From Flavobacteriaceae bacterium (GTDB lineage: Bacteria > Bacteroidota > Bacteroidia > Flavobacteriales > Flavobacteriaceae): a stretch of 64,000 bases of DNA. The translations under genes and the position numbers were made by a program. This document shows positions 52,186-61,419 of the stretch, piece by piece (the first letter of the stretch is position 1; each line of letters begins with the position of its first letter). The notes beneath the pieces are model-generated. The model was given only the letters and a program-made list of their open reading frames with translations. It did not search any database and was not told the origin of the DNA. The stretch is from assembly GCA_021647885.1 (NCBI GenBank), contig JAKITV010000001.1:1-64000 (forward strand), written 5' to 3'.

Positions 52186-53358
52186 TTATTTTACAATTTC
52201 TATCATTTCTATAATAAAAATCAAATCTGTATTAGGACGTATTTGTCCACGTCCATTTTCGCCATAAGCTAAATGTGAAGGAATGTACAAATAAGCTTTA
52301 TCGCCAACACGCATGGCTGCTGCACCTTCTTTAAAACCTGCAATCATTTGCGCATCTGGACTTATCTTCATGGTCATTGGACCATAATAACCACTTTCGT
52401 CTTTTCGAGGATTATACATACCATATTTTTCTTCAAGTTCTTTTCGGCTAGAATCAAATAATCTACCATCGGTAAAATAACCTTCGTAATGTATTTTAGC
52501 ACTTTGTCCTTGTTTTGGTTTTACACCATTGCCTTTTGTAATGTAGTGTATCATTAAACCAGAAGCTAATGTAGTTGCCTTACTCTTATAATCGGTAAGG
52601 ATTGGTAAAATTTCTGCAGCAGCAGCTTCAGTTTTTTCAGCTTTAATTTTTTTTGCTTCTTCAGCTTTTTTACGAGCTTCTTCTTCACGTCGTTTTTTAC
52701 GTTCTTCAAGTTTAGGTAATTCGGTTTCCCAAACTTTTACAGCATCAAAATTACGAGCATCAAAACCTTGACGAATAATATTTAATTCTTCAATTATAAC
52801 ATCTTCAACTGGTTTATTTCTTGCTGCTGTTTTTACATTAGATATAGTGTCTTGAATCTCTAAACCTAAAACTAATTCTCCAAACACAGTATGTCTATTA
52901 TCTAAATTGGGTTTTGGAACTTCAGTAATAAAGAATTGGCTGCCATTTGTTGCAGGCCCACTATTTGCCATCGATAAAATACCTGGTTTGTCGTGTTTTA
53001 AGGTGTCATCAAACTCATCACCAAAACGATATCCTGGACTCCCAGAACCTGTTCCTGTTGGATCACCACCTTGAATCATAAACTTATCCATAACACGATG
53101 GAAGGTTAATCCGTTATAGAAAGGTTTCCCTTTATAAATGCTGTCAACCATTGGGTGATTTCCTTCAGCTAATGCTACAAAATTTGCAACTGTGACAGGT
53201 GTCTTTTCAAAAGTAAGTTTTGCTACCATTGTACCTTTATTAGTTACAAACTCTGCAAAAAGACCGTCGCCAAGATCTGGATATTTCTCATTGCAAGAGC
53301 TTAAACTTAAAAATAAAATTAGGGCTGTAATTTTCATAGTATGTTTTAAAGTGTTCAT
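52186..53358 (-). CDS. peptidylprolyl isomerase, cyclophilin + FKBP fusion lipoprotein
   Basis: Cyclophilin FHRVMDKFMIQGGDPTGTGSGSPGYRFGDEF and C-terminal FKBP AKIHYEGYFTDGRLFDSS...LAYGENGRGQIRPNTDLIFIIEM. Confidence 0.92.
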   Translation of the reverse strand: MNTLKHTMKITALILFLSLSSCNEKYPDLGDGLFAEFVTNKGTMVAKLTFEKTPVTVANFVALAEGNHPMVDSIYKGKPFYNGLTFHRVMDKFMIQGGDPTGTGSGSPGYRFGDEFDDTLKHDKPGILSMANSGPATNGSQFFITEVPKPNLDNRHTVFGELVLGLEIQDTISNVKTAARNKPVEDVIIEELNIIRQGFDARNFDAVKVWETELPKLEERKKRREEEARKKAEEAKKIKAEKTEAAAAEILPILTDYKSKATTLASGLMIHYITKGNGVKPKQGQSAKIHYEGYFTDGRLFDSSRKELEEKYGMYNPRKDESGYYGPMTMKISPDAQMIAGFKEGAAAMRVGDKAYLYIPSHLAYGENGRGQIRPNTDLIFIIEMIEIVK

Positions 53359-53359
53359 T

Positions 53360-53905
53360 TTAATTTGTTTCTTTTTGGGTTATTGTATTGATTGTTACTT
53401 TACATATTATAGGAATGTTTGTTCCTATTTTGTTTTCATCACCATAATAGCCATAAGCTTTATTTGAAGGAAATAAAAACGTGATTGTTTCTCCAGCTTT
53501 CATTAATTTTAAACCTTCACGAAGCCCAGAGAATAATTCCTCTTGATCCATTGAATAATTTCGTGTTTTAAGTTCTTCTTTAGTATAAATGGTATTGTTG
53601 TTAAAATCTGAAATGCTATAATTAAAGTTTACAAGGTCACCAAATTTAGGCGTTATAGAATCCCTTTCAATTTTTACATTATAATAATACCAAAATCCAT
53701 TTTGGGAAGCAATAAATTTTTTGTTAGGATTGTTTTTAATTATTTCTTGAATAAGCTCATGTTGTTGGCTATTTATTTTTTTGTTGAGTTCAACAGATTT
53801 ATCAATATACGAACCAGTTTTTACTGATACAGGTCTTCTTGCTTCAGGTGAGTTACAGCTTGTAAAAGTTAACATAACTAATAATATGGTTATTAGTTTC
53901 TTCAC
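53360..53905 (-). CDS. gldI: gliding motility-associated FKBP-type PPIase GldI
   Basis: Lipoprotein with FKBP-like GLREGLKLMKAGETITFLFPSNKAYGYYGDENKIG. Confidence 0.85.
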   Translation of the reverse strand: MKKLITILLVMLTFTSCNSPEARRPVSVKTGSYIDKSVELNKKINSQQHELIQEIIKNNPNKKFIASQNGFWYYYNVKIERDSITPKFGDLVNFNYSISDFNNNTIYTKEELKTRNYSMDQEELFSGLREGLKLMKAGETITFLFPSNKAYGYYGDENKIGTNIPIICKVTINTITQKETN

Positions 53906-54918
53906 TATTTGAGGTCAATTTTATAATTAGGTAATATACTAATAAATTTTTCAATGGTTTCATTTAGACTTATTTCACTACGTCCTCCAGCTGCATTTAT
54001 GTGTCCTCCACCATTAAAATGATTGCGAGCAAATGTATTTACATTAAAATTGCCTTTTGAGCGGAAAGAAATTTTAACTATACCTTCTTTTTTGTGCTCA
54101 ATAAAAATAGCTGCAAAAACCACATTTTCTATAGAGAGTCCATAATTTACTACTCCTTCGGTATCTCCTTTTTTAAAATTAAATTGATTTAACTCGTCTT
54201 GCGATAAATAAATGTATGCTGTTTTATATTCTGTAATAACTTTTAAATTGTTTAATGCACAACCCAATAATTGAAGTCGTCCATAACTATTATTATCGTA
54301 AACATTATCATGGATTTCTGCATTATTAGCACCTTTATCTATAAGGTCTGCCACAACACGATGCGTTGTGCTGGTTGTTGACGCAAAGCGAAATGAACCA
54401 GTATCTGTCATAATACCAACATATAAACATGTGGCGATTACTTTATTTATGGCTTTTACATCATCTAACATTTCTAAAAAGTGATATACCATTTGGCAAG
54501 TAGAACATATTGAAACGTCAGAATAGACATATTTAGCATAGTCTTCAGGTTGTGGGTGATGGTCTATTAAAATCTTAATAGCTTTAGCTTTTACTAATGC
54601 TGGTTCCATACCACCAGTTCTGTTCAAGGCATTAAAATCTAATGTAAAGATAAGTTCAGCATTTTCAATGAGTGCTTTAGATTTAATGACTTCAGACTCA
54701 TATTGCATAATGGTTTCTTCTCCGGGAATCCATTTTAAAAAATCAGGATAATCGTTAGGAGTGATGACAACAACATTGTGATTTTTTGCTTTTAAATAAT
54801 GATATAAACCAAGGGTAGAACCAATAGCGTCACCATCAGGATTTTTATGTGGTACAATAACAATACGCTTTGGTGTTTTTAGCAATTGTTTTATCTCAAT
54901 AATGTCTTTATTTGTCAT
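53905..54918 (-). CDS. DHH family phosphoesterase (NrnA-like bifunctional oligoribonuclease/PAP phosphatase)
   Basis: VPHKNPDGDAIGSTLGLYHYL, LIDHHPQPEDYA, NGGGHINAAGG; start MTNKD at 54918. Confidence 0.93.
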   Translation of the reverse strand: MTNKDIIEIKQLLKTPKRIVIVPHKNPDGDAIGSTLGLYHYLKAKNHNVVVITPNDYPDFLKWIPGEETIMQYESEVIKSKALIENAELIFTLDFNALNRTGGMEPALVKAKAIKILIDHHPQPEDYAKYVYSDVSICSTCQMVYHFLEMLDDVKAINKVIATCLYVGIMTDTGSFRFASTTSTTHRVVADLIDKGANNAEIHDNVYDNNSYGRLQLLGCALNNLKVITEYKTAYIYLSQDELNQFNFKKGDTEGVVNYGLSIENVVFAAIFIEHKKEGIVKISFRSKGNFNVNTFARNHFNGGGHINAAGGRSEISLNETIEKFISILPNYKIDLK

Positions 54919-55006
54919 AAGGCAGCGAAGATACAATTTTTTACTTTTTTTAAGTCTTGTTTTTAACAACTAATTAGCTATTTTGCATTAAATTAAAATC
55001 ATTAAA

Positions 55007-56047
55007 ATGAATTATTATAAATACCTTTTCTTCTTATTTATAATTCTTGCTTCTTGCAAAACTAACACTAAACAGCAAGATGAAATAGTAAGCCCTCAAG
55101 TATCTGTTAATGATTTTATTATTGCCTTTGGTTCATGTAATCATCAAGATGCACCTAACCTTTTATGGAAAGAAATAGAAAAAAACAAACCTAATGTTTG
55201 GATTTGGGGAGGAGATATTATTTATGCAGATACTGAAAATATGGGTTTAATGGAGCAAGATTACCAAAAACAGAAAACAAAGTCTGACTATGCAAACTTT
55301 ATAAAAAATATTGATGTTCTTGCCACTTGGGACGACCATGATTATGGTTTAAATGATGGAGGTGAAGAATACAGCAAAAAGGCAGAAGCGCAAGACTTAT
55401 TTTTAGATTTTATTGATGTAGAAAAAGATGATAAAAGAAGGCAACAGGAGGGCGTGTATTTTTCAAAAGATTATATAGTAAATGAAGAAACCATTAAAAT
55501 TATTTTGCTTGACACACGCTATTTTAGAACTGCACTTACTCAAGATACCATTACAAAAAAGAGGTATAAACCTAATGTTTATGGCGAAGGAAGTATGCTT
55601 GGAGATACACAGTGGGAATGGTTAAAGAATCACCTTCAAAATTCTAAAGCATCTTTTAATATTATTGTTAGCAGTATTCAGGTTTTATCATCTGAACATG
55701 GTTATGAAAGTTGGGGAAACATGACTCATGAAGTCGATAAACTAGAAGATCTTATTAAAGCGAGCAATGCAAACAATGTTATTATTCTTTCTGGAGACAG
55801 ACATCTTTCGGAAATTTCGAAAAAGAATGTGGATAGTTTGGCTTATCCTTTAATTGATTTTACCTCTAGCGGAATGACACATTCTTATAGTAGTTTTCAA
55901 GGAGAACCCAATAAATTTAGAGTTAAAGATGTGGTTTTTCAAAAGAGTTTTGGTGTTTTAAAATTTAATTTTGAAAATAAAACAGTTACCATGCAAATGA
56001 GAGGTGAAAATAATGTTTTACAGCAGGAATTAATACAGGCATATTAA
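55007..56047 (+). CDS. alkaline phosphatase D family protein
   Basis: FGSCNHQDAP, WGGDIIYAD, ATWDDHDYGLNDGG, ILSGDRHLSE. Confidence 0.93.
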   Translation: MNYYKYLFFLFIILASCKTNTKQQDEIVSPQVSVNDFIIAFGSCNHQDAPNLLWKEIEKNKPNVWIWGGDIIYADTENMGLMEQDYQKQKTKSDYANFIKNIDVLATWDDHDYGLNDGGEEYSKKAEAQDLFLDFIDVEKDDKRRQQEGVYFSKDYIVNEETIKIILLDTRYFRTALTQDTITKKRYKPNVYGEGSMLGDTQWEWLKNHLQNSKASFNIIVSSIQVLSSEHGYESWGNMTHEVDKLEDLIKASNANNVIILSGDRHLSEISKKNVDSLAYPLIDFTSSGMTHSYSSFQGEPNKFRVKDVVFQKSFGVLKFNFENKTVTMQMRGENNVLQQELIQAY

Positions 56048-56098
56048 TACTTGCAAATTTATTTAAAAGCGTTATTTTTGCGCAAAATTATATATAAA

Positions 56099-56518
56099 AT
56101 GGCAACAAACAGAACATTTACAATGCTTAAACCAGATTCGGTTGAAAAAGGAAACATTGGTGCAATATTAGAAAAAATTACAGCTTCAGGATTTAGAATT
56201 GTAGCTATGAAATTAACGCAAATGACGATAGCTGATGCACAAGCATTTTACGCAGTACACAGAGAGCGTCCTTTTTATGGAGAGTTGGTAGAATATATGA
56301 CACGTGGGCCAATTGTAGCTGCTATTTTAGAAAAAGATAATGCAGTTGAAGATTTTAGAACTTTAATTGGAACTACTAATCCTGCAGAAGCTGCCGAAGG
56401 GACAATACGTAAACTGTATGCTGATTCTATTAGTGAGAATGCAGTACATGGTAGTGATAGTGATGATAATGCTGCTATAGAAGGAGCATTCCATTTTTCT
56501 GGAAGAGAACAATTTTAG
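56099..56518 (+). CDS. ndk: nucleoside-diphosphate kinase
   Basis: [38 protein letters not shown]. Confidence 0.97.
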   Translation: MATNRTFTMLKPDSVEKGNIGAILEKITASGFRIVAMKLTQMTIADAQAFYAVHRERPFYGELVEYMTRGPIVAAILEKDNAVEDFRTLIGTTNPAEAAEGTIRKLYADSISENAVHGSDSDDNAAIEGAFHFSGREQF

Positions 56519-56545
56519 TTTTAAGAGCTAAAAGTGGCTTAATAA

Positions 56546-56578
56546 AAAAACCTGAAACATTATGTTTCAGGTTTTTGT
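56546..56578. terminator. bidirectional terminator hairpin
   Basis: AAAAAACCTGAAACATTATGTTTCAGGTTTTT. Confidence 0.85.
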
Positions 56579-56603
56579 TTCAAAAAAAGTTAACTAGTAT
56601 ATG

Positions 56604-56795
56604 CTAAATTACTTTTACGTTTACTGCGTTTAATCCTTTTTTACCTTCCTGTAGATCAAATTCAACTTCATCGCCTTCACGAATTTCGTCGATTAATCCA
56701 GAAATGTGTACAAAGTGGTCTTTGTCTGCTCCTTCTTCTGTGATGAAACCAAAACCTTTAGAATCATTGAAGAATTTTACTGTACCTTTACTCAT
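56604..56795 (-). CDS. cold-shock protein
   Basis: GTVKFFNDSKGFGFITEEGADKDHFVHISG. Confidence 0.97.
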   Translation of the reverse strand: MSKGTVKFFNDSKGFGFITEEGADKDHFVHISGLIDEIREGDEVEFDLQEGKKGLNAVNVKVI

Positions 56796-56913
56796 TGTTA
56801 ATATATTAAATTAATTTAAGCCGCAAAGATAGTATTAAATTACGTAACTACCTCGTTTTTTATAACTTATCACAAATTTAACAACTTTTACATTTTCAGT
56901 TGAGATTATAAAA

Positions 56914-56946
56914 ACAAAAAGCCTTACTATAGAGTAAGGCTTTTTG
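56914..56946. terminator. terminator hairpin downstream of the tRNA pair
   Basis: ACAAAAAGCCTTACTATAGAGTAAGGCTTTTTGT. Confidence 0.85.
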
Positions 56947-57020
56947 TGATCGCGACAGGATTCGAACCTGTGACCGTCTGCTTAGAAGGCAGATGCTCTA
57001 TCCAGCTGAGCTACGCGACC
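56947..57020 (-). tRNA. tRNA-Arg (anticodon TCT)
   Basis: GGTCGCGTAGCTCAGCTGGATAGAGCATCTGCCTTCTAAGCAGACGGTCACAGGTTCGAATCCTGTCGCGATCA folds as a cloverleaf; CTTCTAA anticodon loop. Confidence 0.97.
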
Positions 57021-57071
57021 ATTTAAGGATTATATCCTGAAATGTTTTGCTGCAAAAAGCTTTGCTTTTTG

Positions 57072-57146
57072 TCGGGGTGGCAGGATTCGAACCTGCGACC
57101 TCCGCGTCCCAAACGCGGCGCGATAACCGGGCTACGCTACACCCCG
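57072..57146 (-). tRNA. tRNA-Pro (anticodon TGG)
   Basis: CGGGGTGTAGCGTAGCCCGGTTATCGCGCCGCGTTTGGGACGCGGAGGTCGCAGGTTCGAATCCTGCCACCCCGA; TTTGGGA anticodon loop. Confidence 0.97.
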
Positions 57147-57328
57147 AATTTAATAAAAGATGAATTTTAAATAAACTTCTAACCCTATTATTTACTTAAA
57201 TTTCTTAAACGTAGTATATATAAAACTTAAATATTATATTACATCTTTAGAAATAAGGCTGCAAATATATAGCTTTCTTTTGAAAGCAAACAAATATTTA
57301 TTTGTAAATTCATGACAAATTTTTAACA

Positions 57329-58435
57329 ATGAAAACACAGAAAATAATTGTATCAATATTTGTTTTAATTAGCTTTTTTTCTTGTGCTCAAGATAAAAAC
57401 CCTACTAATAAAAAACATAATTACGAAGTTATAGTACCTGAACTGTCGATTCCTTGGGGATTTGTATTTCTTCCAGACCAATCTATGTTAATTACAGAAA
57501 AAAAAGGAGAACTCATTCATTTTAAAAACGGAAAGAAAACCATTATTAAAGGATTGCCAGAGATTAAAGTTCTTGGTCAAGGTGGTTTGTTAGATATAGA
57601 ACTTCATCCAGATTATGCAACTAATGGATGGATTTACATCTCTTATGCTTCTCCAGATGGTGAAGGCGAAGGAGCAAATACAGTAATTATGAGATGTAAA
57701 CTCAAAGATGACACTTTAATTGAAAAGCAAACCCTTTATAAAGCATCTCCTAATAGTAAAAGAGGGCAACATTTTGGTTCTCGAATTGAGTTCGATAATG
57801 AAGGTTATTTATATTTTTCTATTGGAGATCGTGGTAATCGAGATAAAAATCCGCAAGATATTACAAGAGATTCTGGAAAAATTTACCGCCTTAACGATGA
57901 TGGATCTATTCCAAAAGACAATCCATTTGTTAATGAGGCCAATGCAAAAAAAGCAATATATTCTTATGGACACCGTAATCCACAAGGCATGGTTTTACAT
58001 CCTGAAACTGGCGAGTTATGGACACACGAACATGGACCACGTGGTGGCGATGAAATTAATATAATTAAAGCTGGTAAAAACTATGGTTGGCCTTTAATTA
58101 GTTATGGTATAAATTATAGTGGTACTTCCTTTACAGATTATACCGCATTGCCAGGAATGGAGCAGCCTTTACATTATTGGGATCCTTCAATTGCACCAAG
58201 CGGAATGACTTTTGTTACAAGTGATATTTATCCTGAATGGAAAGGTAATTTGTTAGTTGGATCTTTAAAGTTTCAGTACTTAAATCGTTGTGTATTAAAA
58301 AATAACAAAGTTGTTAAAGAAGAAAAATTAATTGATGGTTTAGGTCGTGTAAGAAGTGTTAGGCAAGGTCCAGATGGTTATATATATGTTGGTGTGGAAA
58401 ATGTTGGTATAGTTAAAATTATTCCGAAGAAATAA
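57329..58435 (+). CDS. PQQ-dependent sugar dehydrogenase (glucose/sorbosone-type), lipoprotein
   Basis: PWGFVFLPDQSMLITEKKG, GGLLDIELHPDY, YGHRNPQGMVLHPETGELWTHEHGPRGGDEIN. Confidence 0.93.
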   Translation: MKTQKIIVSIFVLISFFSCAQDKNPTNKKHNYEVIVPELSIPWGFVFLPDQSMLITEKKGELIHFKNGKKTIIKGLPEIKVLGQGGLLDIELHPDYATNGWIYISYASPDGEGEGANTVIMRCKLKDDTLIEKQTLYKASPNSKRGQHFGSRIEFDNEGYLYFSIGDRGNRDKNPQDITRDSGKIYRLNDDGSIPKDNPFVNEANAKKAIYSYGHRNPQGMVLHPETGELWTHEHGPRGGDEINIIKAGKNYGWPLISYGINYSGTSFTDYTALPGMEQPLHYWDPSIAPSGMTFVTSDIYPEWKGNLLVGSLKFQYLNRCVLKNNKVVKEEKLIDGLGRVRSVRQGPDGYIYVGVENVGIVKIIPKK

Positions 58436-58466
58436 TCTTAAATTTGTTGAATCTAAATAACTAAAC

Positions 58467-59072
58467 ATGTTTATTATTGGAATTGCTGGTGGAACAGGTT
58501 GTGGTAAAACTACTGTTGTAAATCAAATTTTAAATGAACTTCCCGAAGGTGAAGTTGGTGTTATCTCACAAGACTCGTATTATACAGATACTTCTCACTT
58601 AAATTATGAAGAGCGTGTAAAGATAAATTTTGATCATCCAAGATCTATAGATTTTAAATTGCTCACTAATCATTTAAAAAAACTTAAAAAAGGGAAACCC
58701 GTTCATCAGCCAGTATATTCGTTTGTAAAACATAACCGAACTGGAGATGCCATTTTAACACATCCAAGAAAAGTAATGATTGTTGAAGGTATTTTAATTC
58801 TAACTAATCCAGAATTAAGAGAAATGTTCGATATAAAAGTATTTGTTCATGCCGATAGTGATGAACGCTTAATACGAAGATTAAAACGTGATATTTCTGA
58901 ACGCGGAAGAGATCTCGACGAAGTTCTTTCTCGCTATCAAAATACTTTAAAACCAATGCATGACCAATTTATAGAACCTATGAAAGAGTTTGCAGATATT
59001 ATAATTCCAAACAATAAATACAACACAGTAGCCGTAGATATTGTAAGAACTATTATTAATGAAAGATTATAA
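58467..59072 (+). CDS. udk: uridine kinase
   Basis: IGIAGGTGCGKTTVVNQI, SQDSYYTD, FDHPRSIDF. Confidence 0.96.
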   Translation: MFIIGIAGGTGCGKTTVVNQILNELPEGEVGVISQDSYYTDTSHLNYEERVKINFDHPRSIDFKLLTNHLKKLKKGKPVHQPVYSFVKHNRTGDAILTHPRKVMIVEGILILTNPELREMFDIKVFVHADSDERLIRRLKRDISERGRDLDEVLSRYQNTLKPMHDQFIEPMKEFADIIIPNNKYNTVAVDIVRTIINERL

Positions 59073-59408
59073 ATGTCTAAATCTCAACATAAATATAAGC
59101 GTTTAATAAAGCCTTTCAAAAACATTTTCTTCCTTGTATTAATTGTTTTTTCTGTTTGGATGCTTTTTTTTGATAGCAATTCATGGCTTATCCATAACGA
59201 ATTAAATAATGATATTGAAGATTTAGAAGAAGAAAAAAAGTATTATAACAAAGAAATTGAAAAAGATAATAAAGAGATTAAAAAATTGAGTGACGAAGAA
59301 GGTATAGAAAAATATGGTCGCGAAAAATATTATATGAAAAAGGATAGTGAAGAAATTTATTTAATCGAATACGAAGACAGCATTGTAAAACAAAAAGAGG
59401 ATGAGTAA
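59073..59408 (+). CDS. septum formation initiator family protein (FtsB/DivIC-like)
   Basis: Single TM + coiled coil; EEGIEKYGREKYYMKKDSEEIYLIEYED. Confidence 0.85.
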   Translation: MSKSQHKYKRLIKPFKNIFFLVLIVFSVWMLFFDSNSWLIHNELNNDIEDLEEEKKYYNKEIEKDNKEIKKLSDEEGIEKYGREKYYMKKDSEEIYLIEYEDSIVKQKEDE

Positions 59409-60783
59409 ATCATTGTTTGATGAGTTTGATGGTGTTTCAGCAAAAGCATGGAAACAAAAAATCCAGTTAGATTTAAAAGGAGCCGATTATAACAAAACCT
59501 TAATTTGGAATTCTCCTGAAGGCATAGACGTAAAACCATTTTACCATGCTGATGATTTTGAAAAACTTCCAGAAACTTCTGCTACCAAAGCAACATCATG
59601 GAAAATTTGTCAAACCATATATGTTTCAGATTCAGAAAAAGCTAATCAAAAAGCATTAGAAGTATTAAATCGTGGAGCAGATAGTATTAAGTTTATTATT
59701 CCCTCAAAAGATGTTTCAATCGAAACCTTACTCAAAGAAATTGACTTGTCTTCTACTCAAACTCATTTTGAATTACAGTTTCTTTCAGAAGAATTTGTAA
59801 ATCAGCTTTTTGTCATTCCTGCTAAGGCTGGAATCTATGTTTATACAGATATTATTGGCAACCTTGCTAAATCTGGAAATTGGTATTACAACCTAAATAA
59901 AGACCATAATATATTAGAATCTATTATTAAAAACTCTACTTCAAATAAATCGTTTATAAGTGTAGATGTTTCTTTATATCAAAATGCAGGAGCTAATATG
60001 GCGCAGCAATTGGCATACGCAATGGCACATGCAAATGAATACTTAAATCATCTGGATAACGTCAATGCGAGTAAAACGAAGCAATCTCTTCAAATTACCT
60101 TTAACGTTTCAATCGGCACAAACTATTTTTTCGAAATCGCAAAACTTAGAGCATTACGCATACTATGGAAAATTTTAGCTTCCGAATATAATTTTAATTC
60201 AAGTTGTCACATTATTACCACGCCAACAAAACGCAACAAAACATTATACGATTATAATACCAATATGCTACGTACTACAACCGAATGTATGAGTGCAATA
60301 CTTGGAGGAGCAAATACAATTTGTAATTTACCTTATGATGCGATTTATCATAAAGACAATGAGTTTGGTGAACGTATTTCTCGAAACCAATTATTAGTGC
60401 TAAAACATGAGAGTTATTTTAATAAAGTAAATAATCCAGCGGATGGTGCTTATTATATTGAAACCTTAACACAGCAAATGGCTGAAAAAGCATTGGTGTT
60501 ATTTAAAGATATTGAAGCCAATGGTGGATTTTTAAAACAACTTAAAGAAGGTACTATTCAAAGAAAAATAAAAGAAAGTGCTGAGAAAGAACAAGAACTA
60601 TTTAATAATGGAGAAGACATTTTATTAGGAACCAACAAACATCCCAATCCAAATGATAAAATGAAAAATGAATTAGAACTTTATCCTTTTGTAAAACAGA
60701 AAAAGAGGAAAACACTTATTGAACCAATTATAGAAAAACGATTAGCTGAAACTTTAGAACAAAACAGATTACAAACTGAATAA
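59401..60783 (+). CDS. mutA: methylmalonyl-CoA mutase small subunit
   Basis: MMCM fold: GANMAQQLAYAMAHANEYL, TECMSAILGGANTICNLPYD, NPADGAYYIETLTQQMAEKA. Confidence 0.93.
   Translation: MSKSLFDEFDGVSAKAWKQKIQLDLKGADYNKTLIWNSPEGIDVKPFYHADDFEKLPETSATKATSWKICQTIYVSDSEKANQKALEVLNRGADSIKFIIPSKDVSIETLLKEIDLSSTQTHFELQFLSEEFVNQLFVIPAKAGIYVYTDIIGNLAKSGNWYYNLNKDHNILESIIKNSTSNKSFISVDVSLYQNAGANMAQQLAYAMAHANEYLNHLDNVNASKTKQSLQITFNVSIGTNYFFEIAKLRALRILWKILASEYNFNSSCHIITTPTKRNKTLYDYNTNMLRTTTECMSAILGGANTICNLPYDAIYHKDNEFGERISRNQLLVLKHESYFNKVNNPADGAYYIETLTQQMAEKALVLFKDIEANGGFLKQLKEGTIQRKIKESAEKEQELFNNGEDILLGTNKHPNPNDKMKNELELYPFVKQKKRKTLIEPIIEKRLAETLEQNRLQTE
59812..59837 (+). repeat. dispersed repeat GTCATTCCTGCTAAGGCTGGAATCTA read in frame inside mutA (VIPAKAGIY)
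   Basis: Sequence and its translation VIPAKAGI match a widely dispersed repeat type. Confidence 0.75.
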
Positions 60784-60794
60784 AAAAAATACTT

Positions 60795-61409
60795 ATGAAA
60801 ACATTAATCAAGCTACTTATAGTAATACTTGTTATTAATTTATCTAGCTGTAAAAAACCATTAGAATACAAATATTCCGATAAAGATGATTTATTTGAAT
60901 GTGAATCCATAGACATGGTCTTAATAAAAGAAGCCTTATATACTTTTGAAGACTATATAACCCAATATTATATTGCTGAACCACCAAATACACTTAGCAA
61001 AGGTTATGCCTTTTATAGGGAGATTGCTTTAAGAGACCTGCAACCTGCTGTAGAACTATTTGACGATCACTTAATTCAATTAGTAAAACAACTAAAAAAA
61101 GAAAATGAACTTTGGATTGTTTCTAAAGACAAAACAATTCTTAATTACAATCACCCAATATTGTTATGTATTGCTAAAAACATAAAGGATGAAGGAATTA
61201 ATAAAACCCTTAATGTATTATTAGAAACCAAATCGTTTCGTACTGAAATATTTTTACCAACATTTTTAATGGAAACTCAAATATTAATAGACGATAAAGC
61301 ATTGGCTACATATTTTGCTTTAGAAATGTTTTATGCTAGAGTATTAAACGTAGATTTTGATAATATAAAAAGAAAAGAAGAGGCTAATAGTAACAAAAAT
61401 GATTATTAA
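60795..61409 (+). CDS. hypothetical lipoprotein between mutA and mutB
   Basis: Lipobox-like NLSSCKK; ORF in operon context. Confidence 0.7.
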   Translation: MKTLIKLLIVILVINLSSCKKPLEYKYSDKDDLFECESIDMVLIKEALYTFEDYITQYYIAEPPNTLSKGYAFYREIALRDLQPAVELFDDHLIQLVKQLKKENELWIVSKDKTILNYNHPILLCIAKNIKDEGINKTLNVLLETKSFRTEIFLPTFLMETQILIDDKALATYFALEMFYARVLNVDFDNIKRKEEANSNKNDY

Positions 61410-61419
61410 ATTTAGTTTG

